Below are positions 1-8,272 of a DNA stretch of 64,000 nucleotides, in pieces. The notes beneath the pieces were generated by a model. That model did no database searches, had not been told where the DNA came from, and saw only the letters and a list, made by a program, of their open reading frames with translations. This DNA comes from Cohnella laeviribosi DSM 21336 (GTDB lineage: Bacteria > Bacillota > Bacilli > Paenibacillales > Paenibacillaceae): assembly GCF_000378425.1 (NCBI RefSeq), contig NZ_KB899808.1, forward strand, positions 1 through 64,000. The letters run 5' to 3'. How positions within the stretch are numbered: the stretch's first letter is position 1; each line of letters opens with the position of its first letter. The position numbers and the translations under genes were made by a program.

Positions 1-1
1 C

Positions 2-229
2 ATGTGCCAATGGAAACAGTGGAAACGGGTACGAACCCGCATCCGCGAACTCCGGGCGCTTGGCATGCCCGATTGGATGGTCTTCATGATGGCCAATTCT
101 AGACGAGGTCCTTGGGAAATGTCCCGAACCATAAACAACGCCCTTCCAACTTCCTATTGGGAAGCAAAAGGGCTGAAAAGTTTGCTTTCTCGTTATCTGG
201 AACTTTGTCAACCTTTTGGAAACGCCTAG
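2..229 (+). CDS. ltrA: Group II intron reverse transcriptase/maturase, C-terminal fragment
   Basis: Only the last 75 or so codons are inside the window; the frame is open to its left edge. The tail has the maturase C-terminal pattern: WKQWKRVRTRIRELRALG, then a short W..MA.S.RG.W segment, then LKSLLSRYLEL near the end. Full-length proteins of this family (about 420-600 residues) carry reverse transcriptase and maturase domains and help the intron RNA splice and move by retrohoming. No HNH endonuclease residues are visible after the maturase motif. The stop codon at 227-229 lies inside the 5' strand of the domain V hairpin. Confidence 0.85.
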   Translation: MCQWKQWKRVRTRIRELRALGMPDWMVFMMANSRRGPWEMSRTINNALPTSYWEAKGLKSLLSRYLELCQPFGNA

Positions 230-290
230 TGCGGACCCGCATGCTAGGTGTTGTGAGAGGACGGGGGTTAGCCGCCCCCTCCTACTCGAT
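221..290 (+). ncRNA. Group II intron domains V and VI
   Basis: Domain V folds from about 222-251. A lower stem pairs 222-229 with 244-251 and includes the typical G-U wobble (224/249). There is a two-base bulge at 242-243, an upper stem pairing 230-233 with 238-241, and a four-base loop. The catalytic triad reads CGC at 223-225. Domain VI follows from 253, with the GC-rich arms GGACGGGGG and CCCCCTCCT and the usual CCTACTCGAT end carrying the candidate branch-point A. These two domains form the ribozyme core and the branch site. Confidence 0.85.
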
Positions 291-495
291 CGCGCCGGAA
301 ACCCGCTGCATATCGCCTTCTCCCGTTCACAAAGCGCTAATATTCTCTTGATAATTACTTAGAAATAAATGGAAATTCAGCCTTTGCCGAATAATAGACA
401 ACGTTGTTTCTCGAAGTTATAATGAAAATATTAACAAAATGTTAGCTTTATAAATACCCGTTTTCATTATAGGATGCCGACAAGAGGTGTCGACG

Positions 496-1191
496 TTGAC
501 CAAAGTTCTCGTGATCGAGGATGAAAAGATCGTCGGGGAAATGATCTCGATGTACTTGGCCGATGAAGAATTTTCCGTACGCAGAGTCGAAAACGGCCAG
601 GACGGTCTCGAGGCGCTCCGGACGTTCAAGCCGGATGTCGTTCTCCTGGACCTTATGCTTCCGGACATCGACGGCATGCTGTGGTGCGAGCAAGTGCGGC
701 GGTTTTCCGATACGCCGATCATCGTCATTTCCATGAAAGCAAAAGTGCACGAACGGATTCAGGCGCTGGAAGCCGGCGCCGACGATTACTTGGTCAAGCC
801 GTTCAGCATGCAGGAACTGAAGGCGCGCATCGGCGTCGCGGTCCGCCGGTCCAAGGCGAGCCTGATCCATCGCGAGGCGGCGGCCGCAGCGGAAACGGGC
901 GTTGCCGGACTGCATCTGGACCCGCAGAAACGGCTCGTTTTTGTCCACGACCGCGCGGTCGATTTGACGTTCTCCGAGTTTGAGCTGATGAAGGTGCTGT
1001 TCGAGTACCCCGGAAGAGTGTTTACCCGGGACGAGCTGATCAACGCCCTTCGCGGCATCGATTCGTACGTGAACGACCGGGCGATCGACGTGCATATCAC
1101 CAATCTCCGCAAGAAGCTGGAGACGAATCCGAAGGAACCCCGATACATCAAGACGGTGTGGGGCGTCGGCTACAAGCTGGTGCTGGAATAA
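496..1191 (+). CDS. OmpR/PhoB-family response regulator
   Basis: A DNA-binding response regulator of 231 residues. The N-terminal receiver has acidic residues E8 and D9, phospho-acceptor D52 in LLDLMLPDIDG, S79 in the switch position and K101 in LVKPF. The C-terminal half is an OmpR-type winged helix (FSEFELMKVL, then RAIDVHITNLRKKLE and WGVGYKL). I chose TTG at 496 because AAGAGGTG at 482-489 lies 6 bases before it; a GTG at 487 would overlap that site. The hybrid kinase gene follows 261 bases downstream on the same strand and may be its partner, but the spacer holds a repeat element, so co-transcription is uncertain. Confidence 0.9.
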   Translation: MTKVLVIEDEKIVGEMISMYLADEEFSVRRVENGQDGLEALRTFKPDVVLLDLMLPDIDGMLWCEQVRRFSDTPIIVISMKAKVHERIQALEAGADDYLVKPFSMQELKARIGVAVRRSKASLIHREAAAAAETGVAGLHLDPQKRLVFVHDRAVDLTFSEFELMKVLFEYPGRVFTRDELINALRGIDSYVNDRAIDVHITNLRKKLETNPKEPRYIKTVWGVGYKLVLE

Positions 1192-1194
1192 AGC

Positions 1195-1237
1195 CGAGTT
1201 GCTATATCGTTACGACGAGGATTAAGACGCATAGGCT
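1195..1237 (+). repeat. Intergenic repeat, copy A
   Basis: This stretch starts three bases after the response regulator stop codon. It shares GTTGCTATAT near its 5' end and AGACGCATAGGCT at its 3' end with a second element at 42793-42864; both copies also begin AGCCGAGTTGCTAT. The middles differ in length and sequence. An imperfect hairpin (CCAAGCCC/GGGCGTTTGG, 1237-1258) follows. Both copies lie upstream of a sensor kinase gene. The function is unknown. Confidence 0.6.
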
Positions 1238-1452
1238 CCAAGCCCGACAGGGCGTTTGGAAATGCTTGTTCGTTCGTTAATAGGGTGGACGCCAAAAAAC
1301 CTTCTTCTGCAGGCTGCGTTAATGTCGGTCTGTGGAAGGAGGTTTTTGTATGAATGGAGAATTAAAAAAGGATAGGGCAATCGTTTTCCGTTTTCCGGTT
1401 GTCGCCGTACGGAAACGTGAACAAAGGCTTGTGGGGCTGGGAGGCGCTTGGC

Positions 1453-4400
1453 GTGTTTCGATCGCTGCGATTTCGTACATGGCTGCTCTTGATGCTGGCG
1501 ACCGCGTGCGCCTTGGCGGCCGTCGGGGCCGTTTACATTCAATCCGCGCGGGCCACGATTCGGGCGTCGCTGACGGATAAGGCGGTAATCGGCGCCCGGA
1601 CCGGTGCGGGCAAGCTGTCCGCATGGCTTGACGTTCGCATGGAGCAGGCGAGGGAACTCAGTCTGAATACCGCGATGCGGACGGGGGGAGCGGAGGAACG
1701 GGAGCGTTTTTTGGCCGGCGAGCTGAAAAAGCTGCAGGGGCAATTCGCCGATCTCGGGTTTATGGACGAGGACGGCACGCTGCGCATGGCGGACGGCACG
1801 GTCCGGCAAGCGCCGTACGATCCTTCCCTCCAAAAAGCGCTGAACGGCTACGCGTCGGTTTCGGAGCCGTATTTCGCGGAAGACGATCCGCGGACGGCGA
1901 ACATCGGACTGTATGTGCCGGTTTACGACCGGTCTTATCGGATTGCGGGCGTGCTCCGGGCCTCCGTGCCGCTGGACGTCGCCTTTAAAGATGCCGTCGA
2001 CGGTACGGGGGCGGCCGAGGCCGGTTATCTGGCCAACGAAGGAGGCAGCGTGCTTTACCACACCCGGGGAGGGACGGCTCTGGACGCGCAAACGCGCGAA
2101 GCCGTGCTGCGAGTTGTGCGCGACGGCCTTCAAGGGACCGAAATCGGCGGCTCCGAGCTGCTGTTCGCCGCTCCGGTCGGAGGCACCGGCTGGTATTGGG
2201 TTGCGGGCATTTCCGCAAAACGGCTGTACAAGCCGCTGGACGATCTGCTTCTGCGCACCGTGCTGGCGTGCGCGGCGGCGGAGTTGCTGCTGGCCGGACC
2301 GCTGCTTGGGCTGATCGCCCGTCCGTTTCGGCGCATCAAAGCGATCCAGGCGACCACCGAGGCGATAGCCGACGGCAGGCGTGCCGTGCGGAAGCTGGAC
2401 GAGGAGCCGCGGGACGAGATCGGAGCGCTGGCCGCCTCGGTCAATGCGATGGCGGAGAAGCTGTGGGAGCTTTACGAGCCGCTGAACGCGGTGCGCAACC
2501 AGAGCGAATACGGCATCGTCGTTACGGACCGCAATTACGTCGTGAAGAACTTTAACGAAGCGGCGTCGCGGCTGCTCGGTTACCGGCCGGAAGAGGTGAT
2601 CGGGCGGAAGACGCTGGTGGATTTTTGCGATCCCGCCGAACTGGAAGAGAAGGCGAAACGGCTGTCCGCCAAGATCGGAGCGACGGTCGCCCCGGGCATT
2701 GCTTATTTTAATGCCAACCTGCAAAACCGCATGTCCTATTCCGAAGAAAGGACGTACATGCACAAAAACGGCTTCCCGGTTCCGGTGTTTCTCAACGTCA
2801 GCAAAATCATCGGCCGCGACGGCAAGGTTGCAGGCTACATCGAACTGTTCCACGACGCTTCCAGGCAAAAGGCGATTCAGGCGGAACTGACGCAGGCGAA
2901 GCAGATGGCGGAGGAAGCGAGCAATGCGAAAAGCATATTCCTGGCGCGGATGAGCCATGAAATCCGGACGCCGCTCAACGGCATCGTGGGGTTGTCCAAG
3001 CTGCTGCAGCGGACGAAGCTGACGGAGATCCAGAGGGATTACGCGCAAAAAATCGTCTCTTCCTCGGAAGTGCTGCTGGGCATCGTCGACGACATTCTCG
3101 ATTTCTCCAAAATCGAGGCGGGCAAGGTCGAGCTCGAGACGGTGGCGTTCGAGCCGGACGAGCTGTTCCGGAAGCTGGCGGATACGCTCGGCATTTTTCT
3201 CGGCAAAAAACAGATCGAGCTCATTTTCGACATTGGCCCGATGCCGGACAGGCTGATCGGCGACCCGCTGCGGCTGGAACAGGTGCTGCTCAATTTGCTG
3301 AACAACGCGATCAAATTCACCAACATAGGCTATGTTCATTTTCGCGTCAGGACGTTCCGCGCCCGCGGCGGCGAGGCGGAACTGGAATTCGTCGTAGAGG
3401 ATACGGGCATCGGCATGTCGGAAGAGCAGATCGCCAATCTGTTTCAGCCGTTTACTCAGGCCGACGGGTCGACCAGCCGCAAATACGGCGGAACGGGACT
3501 CGGCCTTGTCATCTCGGACGAGCTTGTCAAGCTGATGGGCGGACGGCTGGAGGTGGAAAGCAGGCAAAGCGTCGGCAGCCGGTTTTCCTTCTCGCTGACG
3601 TTTCCGGTCGCGTCCTCCAGGAAGCCGGAGGCTCCCGCCGCCCCCGTGCAGGCCACCGCTTTGTGCATCGAGCGTCCGGGCCTGATGCAGCGGGTGCTGA
3701 CGGAACTGCTTGCTTCCATCGGAATCGGGGCGGTATGCGCGGACAGCTGGAAGAAAGCAATCGACATGCTCGACGGAATGCCCGAAGGCCAGGCGTTCGA
3801 CTACATTTTTTTTAATATGGAAATGGGCGACATGTACGGCGAGGAAACGTGGTTTACCTTGCGGCGGGCGGCCCGTTCGGCCAAAACCGTCGCGATCACG
3901 ACCCCGTTCGGCCAGCACGAATGGCTGCGGATGCGGCCGGAGGAACGTCCGGACCGGATGCTGATCAAGCCGGTTAACCGCAGGGCCGTGCAAACCATGC
4001 TGGCCAACCTCGAGGAGGAAGCCCGCCATAACGGCGGTTTGCCGCAGGCGAAGCGAAGGAAGGCCGAGCTGCCCGAACGGCCGCGCATTCTCTTGGTCGA
4101 GGATCATGCGATAAACCAGCAGGTGGCCAAGGAATTGCTGGACGGCAGAGGGTACGAGACGGGAATCGCTTCCGACGGCTTTGAGGCGATGGAGAAGCTG
4201 GCGGATGAAGATTGGGATCTGGTCCTGATGGATTTGCATATGCCCGGCCTGGACGGCTTCGAAGCGACCCGGGCGATCCGGAAGGCGTGCAACAGCTGGC
4301 AGCTGCCGATCGTCGCCATGACCGCAAACGTGCTCCAGGAAGACAGGATGAAATGCTTTCAGGCGGGAATGAACGGCGTCGTCACGAAGCCGTTCGAACC

Positions 4401-4863
4401 GGAAGAGCTGTTCGCGGCGGTGGAGGAGGCGCTGCGTGCGGCGGGAAGGCTCGATTGGGAGGAAGCGAACGCGCGGGTCGACGGCAAGCAGGCGATATTG
4501 TGGCATATGCTGCATACGTTCCGGCTGGAAAACCGGACGTTCGCCGAGCGGCTGGAACGCAGTCTCGCGGCCGGCGACGAAGCCGGCAGCCTGAAGATGC
4601 TGCACGGGCTCAAAGGCGTGGCCGGCAACTTGTCCGCCGTCTATTTGTTCAAGGAAGCGCAGGCCATGGAAGCGCTGCTTCGGCGGGAAGGGCTGCGCCC
4701 CGACAACTGGCGGCGGCCGCTCGAGCGGCTGGACCGGGAAATACGGGAATTGTGCGAGGCCATCGAGTTCGAGGAAAATACAAAGAGATTCAACCTGAAT
4801 ATGCAAGATATGGGGTCGTTATATTTTTTTGTTGAATCTTCTCGAAACAGTGAGTTAAAATAG
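1453..4863 (+). CDS. Multidomain hybrid sensor histidine kinase (PAS, HisKA, two receivers, Hpt)
   Basis: A membrane phosphorelay kinase of 1136 residues. TM1 is at about 9-29, an extracellular sensor region follows, TM2 is at about 268-290, then HAMP, a PAS domain at about 355-480, HisKA with H502 in SHEIRTP, and an HATPase. Next comes a degenerate receiver in which N788 replaces the phospho-acceptor Asp, then a full receiver with D927 in [10 protein letters not shown], and a C-terminal Hpt with H1051 in LHGLKG. The chain allows internal His-Asp-His relay to a separate regulator, perhaps the one just upstream. GTG at 1453 is preferred because GGGAGG lies 8 bases before it; TTG at 1399 is an in-frame alternative. 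A stronger site and ATG at 1350 open a different frame (see findings). Confidence 0.9.
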   Translation: MFRSLRFRTWLLLMLATACALAAVGAVYIQSARATIRASLTDKAVIGARTGAGKLSAWLDVRMEQARELSLNTAMRTGGAEERERFLAGELKKLQGQFADLGFMDEDGTLRMADGTVRQAPYDPSLQKALNGYASVSEPYFAEDDPRTANIGLYVPVYDRSYRIAGVLRASVPLDVAFKDAVDGTGAAEAGYLANEGGSVLYHTRGGTALDAQTREAVLRVVRDGLQGTEIGGSELLFAAPVGGTGWYWVAGISAKRLYKPLDDLLLRTVLACAAAELLLAGPLLGLIARPFRRIKAIQATTEAIADGRRAVRKLDEEPRDEIGALAASVNAMAEKLWELYEPLNAVRNQSEYGIVVTDRNYVVKNFNEAASRLLGYRPEEVIGRKTLVDFCDPAELEEKAKRLSAKIGATVAPGIAYFNANLQNRMSYSEERTYMHKNGFPVPVFLNVSKIIGRDGKVAGYIELFHDASRQKAIQAELTQAKQMAEEASNAKSIFLARMSHEIRTPLNGIVGLSKLLQRTKLTEIQRDYAQKIVSSSEVLLGIVDDILDFSKIEAGKVELETVAFEPDELFRKLADTLGIFLGKKQIELIFDIGPMPDRLIGDPLRLEQVLLNLLNNAIKFTNIGYVHFRVRTFRARGGEAELEFVVEDTGIGMSEEQIANLFQPFTQADGSTSRKYGGTGLGLVISDELVKLMGGRLEVESRQSVGSRFSFSLTFPVASSRKPEAPAAPVQATALCIERPGLMQRVLTELLASIGIGAVCADSWKKAIDMLDGMPEGQAFDYIFFNMEMGDMYGEETWFTLRRAARSAKTVAITTPFGQHEWLRMRPEERPDRMLIKPVNRRAVQTMLANLEEEARHNGGLPQAKRRKAELPERPRILLVEDHAINQQVAKELLDGRGYETGIASDGFEAMEKLADEDWDLVLMDLHMPGLDGFEATRAIRKACNSWQLPIVAMTANVLQEDRMKCFQAGMNGVVTKPFEPEELFAAVEEALRAAGRLDWEEANARVDGKQAILWHMLHTFRLENRTFAERLERSLAAGDEAGSLKMLHGLKGVAGNLSAVYLFKEAQAMEALLRREGLRPDNWRRPLERLDREIRELCEAIEFEENTKRFNLNMQDMGSLYFFVESSRNSELK

Positions 4864-4925
4864 CCTTAAAATACCTGTTTTTTTGGTAATGATATAGTCC
4901 TATAGGCCCGGAGGGGGGGAGCCCA

Positions 4926-5363
4926 ATGAGAGACAAACAAAACGAGCGATGGAGAACATACGAACCTTTTTACGTGGAGTTGGGAGATAAGAAGGTTGCG
5001 GATATTATCGTTACCAATCATGCGCGCGCTCGTTGGGCAGACCGGGTGGATTCCGAGAAAACGGATTACGCCGACATCGCGAACTTTCTGTGGCAATGCC
5101 TGAAGCAGGGCAGAATCGCGCCTTATTACCGCAACGAGCAGGACGTTTACATGATCGATGAAGACCTGATCTTCGTGGCGGAATTTGTCGTTTCGGACAA
5201 GGATGTCGATCTGCTGGGCAACCCGCTCCACAAGATGATTGTGGTGACCTTTCTCGGACGAATGTCGGTAACCATGGAATTGAGGGATTTGAAAACTTAT
5301 TATTCCTGGCTCAGACATTCAAGAAGAATGACCTTGATCAAAAACAACCGCAAACGCCGGTGA
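4926..5363 (+). CDS. Conserved-looking protein of unknown function
   Basis: A 145-residue soluble protein with a strong site (GGAGGGGGG) before its ATG. No family is recognised with confidence. The middle reads VTNHARARWADRV, then a helical LWQCLKQGRI, then strands ending IVVTFLGR. This order of His/Arg-containing start, helix and beta strands resembles small RelE/BrnT-like or DUF4258 folds, which is only a weak inference. The C-terminus is very basic (KNNRKRR), so nucleic acid contact is possible. It is followed by its own terminator at 5433-5461, so it is probably monocistronic. An extended -10 (TGATATAGT) lies at about 4889. Confidence 0.7.
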   Translation: MRDKQNERWRTYEPFYVELGDKKVADIIVTNHARARWADRVDSEKTDYADIANFLWQCLKQGRIAPYYRNEQDVYMIDEDLIFVAEFVVSDKDVDLLGNPLHKMIVVTFLGRMSVTMELRDLKTYYSWLRHSRRMTLIKNNRKRR

Positions 5364-5431
5364 GGGGAAGACTCCCGCTTCTTGCAAGCCGCCGTACTCT
5401 GGAATCGCGTCGAAATTTCTTGTTAAAGGTT

Positions 5432-5461
5432 GGCCGCTCCTATTGCAGGGGCGGTTTTTTT
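5432..5461 (+). terminator. Rho-independent terminator
   Basis: The inverted repeat CCGCTCC/GGGGCGG is followed by seven T. It closes the unknown gene ending at 5363. Confidence 0.85.
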
Positions 5462-5535
5462 GCTGCCGCGGGATTCCGCTTTGCGGATGCGTCGGCGCGA
5501 ACGGGTTCATACGATCCCCGGATAGGGGCGGGCGC

Positions 5536-6072
5536 ATGAAAAAGGCAAAATGGAAGCATCTGATCGCTCCGGCCGTCATCGTGGCGGTGATTGCCGCCGC
5601 ATACGCGCAAGTATGGTACGAATCGTACAAGCGGGCCGAAACGTACTATGACGAGGCGATGGGCAAATATGCCGCCGGCCAATTTGTCAGCGCGCTGAAA
5701 GGGGAGCGGACGCTCAGCCCGGACGGGAAAAACTACGTGTTCAGCGGCGGCTTCCAGCAGGTGCTGGAGACGTGGGAGCATCCTTTTGCGCTTCCGAAGC
5801 CGGCGGTGTTCAAGCGGGCGCAGGCGAAAATCGACGAGATGATCGAGGAAAAAATGAGCATTTCCGACGGCGAACAGGCGTTCAAGCAATTTTTCCGGCT
5901 CGACAACCGGTTCCTGGACCGGATTCTGATCCGGGTCGGAGACCGGTATGCGGAGCAAGGCCAAAAGCGGGATGCATTGGACGTCTATCAGACGGTCCTC
6001 GACGCCTTTCCGATGAACGAGCATGCGGCCGCAGAAGCGAAACGGAAAATCGAAGCGCTGGGCGGTTCGTAA
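5536..6072 (+). CDS. Membrane-anchored protein with TPR-like C-terminus, function unknown
   Basis: 178 residues starting at ATG 5536, with GGGGCGGG upstream. After a basic start (MKKAKWKH) there is one hydrophobic segment at about 8-25, which is either a signal anchor or an uncleaved signal peptide, so most of the protein should lie outside the membrane. The rest is helical and charged. The end (RDALDVYQTVLDAFPMNEHAAAEAKRKIEAL) is like a single tetratricopeptide repeat and suggests protein-protein contact. I do not recognise a specific family. It is flanked by terminators and seems to be a single-gene unit. Confidence 0.75.
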   Translation: MKKAKWKHLIAPAVIVAVIAAAYAQVWYESYKRAETYYDEAMGKYAAGQFVSALKGERTLSPDGKNYVFSGGFQQVLETWEHPFALPKPAVFKRAQAKIDEMIEEKMSISDGEQAFKQFFRLDNRFLDRILIRVGDRYAEQGQKRDALDVYQTVLDAFPMNEHAAAEAKRKIEALGGS

Positions 6073-6153
6073 AGAACCGGATACATCGGCAATCCGCCGC
6101 CTGCGCGAACCGGCGCGAATTCCCGCCTACCCGCTTCGGCGGGCTGTATTATC

Positions 6154-6187
6154 AGGTCAGCCAGAGTTGTCTGGTTGACCTTTTTGT
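6154..6187 (+). terminator. Rho-independent terminator
   Basis: A 12-bp stem (AGGTCAGCCAGA paired with TCTGGTTGACCT, one G-T pair) with a GTTG loop is followed by a T-rich run. It ends the transcript of the membrane protein gene. A smaller hairpin (CCCGCTTCGGCGGG) lies just upstream. The rest of 6073-6347 shows nothing else. Confidence 0.85.
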
Positions 6188-6347
6188 GTTTTAAGATGGC
6201 GATAACCGTGAGAACGTAGGTTCATTTACATGTTTGTTCTCGGCACCGGCTTTGCAGGGAATATCCTTTGAGACAGCCCCCCGCTTCGCTATAGACGCCA
6301 AAAGCCTGCAGAATTTGCCGTTGAAACGGGTGCCGGCCTTCCGGGTA

Positions 6348-6356
6348 TGGTATAAT
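6348..6356 (+). promoter_or_regulatory. Extended -10 promoter of the lysR-PHP pair
   Basis: TGGTATAAT is a perfect extended -10; no good -35 is present at 17 bases. It lies about 40 bases before the LysR start. Confidence 0.6.
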
Positions 6357-6396
6357 TCGGTTTAATCGTAGCTTACATTGAGGCGGAGTGGACGAT

Positions 6397-7305
6397 ATGG
6401 CGCTTAACATTCATCAGTTGCACATTTTTTACACGGTAGCGGAACGGGGAAGCTTCTCGGCGGCCGCGCAAGCTTTGCATATGACCCAGCCCGCCGTTAC
6501 GATGCAGATTCAGGCGCTGGAGGAGCGGTTCGGCGTCAAGCTGCTGCATCGCTCAACCAAGAAGCTGGAGCTGTCCGAAGCCGGGCATTGCCTGCTTCCG
6601 CAGGCGCGCAAAGCGGTTGAGCTGATGCGGGAAACCGATGCCAAAATGGCGAAATATGTGGAAGACTTAAAGGGCCAGCTGCAGTTCGCCGCCAGCCTGA
6701 CGATCGGGGAATACGTCCTTCCTCGGCTGTTGGGGCCGTTTTTGTTGCGGTTTCCCGATTTGTCGGTCAACATGCGGGTGATGAACACGACCGAAATCGT
6801 GGAGGAAATTGCGCGCCACGCGCTCGATTTCGGACTTGTCGAGGCGCCGACGGAAGATCCGAACGTCATTTCCGAGCCGGTCATGGACGACGAGCTGCTG
6901 CTTGTCGCGCCTCCGAACCATCCGTTCGCCGCGCGCGACGAAGTGACGCTGGAGGAAATGTTGAACGAACCGCTCGTGCTGCGGGAGAGAGGTTCCGGCA
7001 CCCGGCAGGTGATGGTGGACGAATTGGAGCGGCACGGCATCGAGGAAGGATCGCTTCGCATCGTGAGCAATTTGGGCAGCAACGGGGCGGTCAAATCCGC
7101 GGTCGAGGCGGGGCTCGGCCTGTCCGTGCTGTCGCAGTGGACGATCAAGAACGAGGTCGCGCTGGGCCTTCTGAAGCCGGTCAAGATCAGGGACGTCGTG
7201 TTCCGCAGGAAATTTTTCGCCGTCCGGTCGAGTTCTTCCGAACTTCCTCTTCACGCGGCGACATTGCTCGATTATGTCAGGGGGCTGAGGAATGAACAGG
7301 GCTGA
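6397..7305 (+). CDS. LysR-family transcriptional regulator (CysL-like)
   Basis: 302 residues. The N-terminal winged helix-turn-helix is typical (LHIFYTVAERGSFSAAAQAL, then MTQPAVTMQI). A substrate-binding domain follows from about residue 90. The effector domain resembles the CysL/YeiE group, which responds to small sulfur or related anions, but the ligand cannot be read from the sequence. ATG 6397 is chosen over an in-frame GTG at 6388 because GAGGCGGAG lies 8 bases before it. Its end overlaps the PHP gene by 14 bases, so the two are translationally coupled; divergent target genes are not seen here. Confidence 0.9.
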   Translation: MALNIHQLHIFYTVAERGSFSAAAQALHMTQPAVTMQIQALEERFGVKLLHRSTKKLELSEAGHCLLPQARKAVELMRETDAKMAKYVEDLKGQLQFAASLTIGEYVLPRLLGPFLLRFPDLSVNMRVMNTTEIVEEIARHALDFGLVEAPTEDPNVISEPVMDDELLLVAPPNHPFAARDEVTLEEMLNEPLVLRERGSGTRQVMVDELERHGIEEGSLRIVSNLGSNGAVKSAVEAGLGLSVLSQWTIKNEVALGLLKPVKIRDVVFRRKFFAVRSSSSELPLHAATLLDYVRGLRNEQG

Positions 7306-8137
7306 TTTGCATACGCACACGACGGCGTCCGACGGTTTGCACCGCCCTTCGGAGGTCGTCCGGATGGCCGCGGAAGCCGGTCTTGCCGCCGTAGCCATCA
7401 CCGACCACGACACGGTGGCGGGCATCGCCGAAGCGGTCGACGCGGGCCGCCGCTTCGGCATCGAAGCGGTTCCCGGCGTCGAGCTGAGCACATCCCTGGA
7501 CGGACAGGATATTCATATTCTCGGCTACTATATCGATTTTCGGGACAGCCTGCTGCTCAGCCGGCTCGTCTCCCAGCGCAAAGCACGGGACAGCCGGAAC
7601 GAAGGGATTGTCGCCAGGCTCAACGAACTGGGCATCGGGCTGACGATGGAGCAGGTGGCGGAAGCGGCGGGGCGCAAGCCGGGCGTCGAGGAGACGATCG
7701 GGCGGCCGCATATCGCCGAGGCGCTGGTCCGCATAGGCGCGGCAGGCTCCGTCCAGGAGGCGTTTGACCGCTATTTGGCCAAAGGCCGGGCCGCTTATGT
7801 CGACCCGCCGCCGCGAATATCGCCGCTTCAGGCCTTCGAGTGGATTCGCGAGGCGGGAGGCGCGGCCATTGTGGCCCATCCCGGCTTGTACGGCGACGAA
7901 AGGCTGGCTGTCCGCTTGCTGGAGAGCGGGGCGGACGGTCTTGAGGCGTATCATTCCGACCATACCGACGAGCAGGCGGAACGGTTCCGGCGTTTGGCGG
8001 AGCGTTACGGGAAAATGGTTACGGGCGGATCGGATTTTCACGGAGCCCGCAAAGGCAAGGTATACCACGGCCAAATCGGCAACCGCTCGGTAGAGGCAGG
8101 GGTGCTGGAGCGGCTAAGAAGCGTTCGCGGTAGTTAA
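7292..8137 (+). CDS. PHP-domain phosphoesterase (TrpH/RNase AM-like)
   Basis: 281 residues with the full set of PHP metal ligands: H7 and H9 (DLHTHT), D14, an ITDHDT motif, an E in PGVELS, HILGYY, AHPGL and a C-terminal GGSDFHG. Relatives such as TrpH/YciV remove mononucleotides from RNA 5' ends or cleave 3',5'-bisphosphonucleotides; the exact substrate here is unproven. It overlaps the upstream LysR gene and is closed by the terminator at 8136-8177. Confidence 0.9.
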   Translation: MNRADLHTHTTASDGLHRPSEVVRMAAEAGLAAVAITDHDTVAGIAEAVDAGRRFGIEAVPGVELSTSLDGQDIHILGYYIDFRDSLLLSRLVSQRKARDSRNEGIVARLNELGIGLTMEQVAEAAGRKPGVEETIGRPHIAEALVRIGAAGSVQEAFDRYLAKGRAAYVDPPPRISPLQAFEWIREAGGAAIVAHPGLYGDERLAVRLLESGADGLEAYHSDHTDEQAERFRRLAERYGKMVTGGSDFHGARKGKVYHGQIGNRSVEAGVLERLRSVRGS

Positions 8138-8177
8138 AAAAGCGGAGCGCGCCCGTCAGGGGCGGTTCCGCTTTTTT
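8136..8177. terminator. Bidirectional terminator between PHP gene and rqcH
   Basis: AAAAAAGCGGA and TCCGCTTTTTT form the stem base, with an inner GC-rich hairpin. The A run on one side and T run on the other let it work in both directions, serving the convergent PHP and rqcH genes. Confidence 0.8.
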
Positions 8178-8272
8178 AGTTTGAAGAAAAAACGATGAAA
8201 GCCTCTCGCCCCCGCAAGGGCCGCGCGGACGCCTGCCTGACCGCCGTCTTCGCGGCGGCCGGGCATCGCGGG

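Larger units (their letters stand above)
1..290 (+). mobile_element. 3' end of a group II intron
   Basis: The window opens inside a group II intron. The end of the maturase reading frame runs straight into a domain V hairpin and a domain VI stem, and the intron should end at the AT at 289-290, matching the usual AY 3' end. The rest of the intron lies upstream of the window. A CGC rather than AGC catalytic triad in domain V suggests class IIC, which typically inserts after terminators; that class call is an inference. From 291 the sequence is host intergenic DNA leading to a response regulator gene. Confidence 0.85.

Noticed and set aside
1222-4806. Very long open frame antisense to the hybrid kinase gene
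   Set aside because: It mirrors a clearly coding strand with many recognised domains; its translation is rich in Arg, His, Gln and Pro with no known motif. Long antisense frames are expected in GC-rich DNA.
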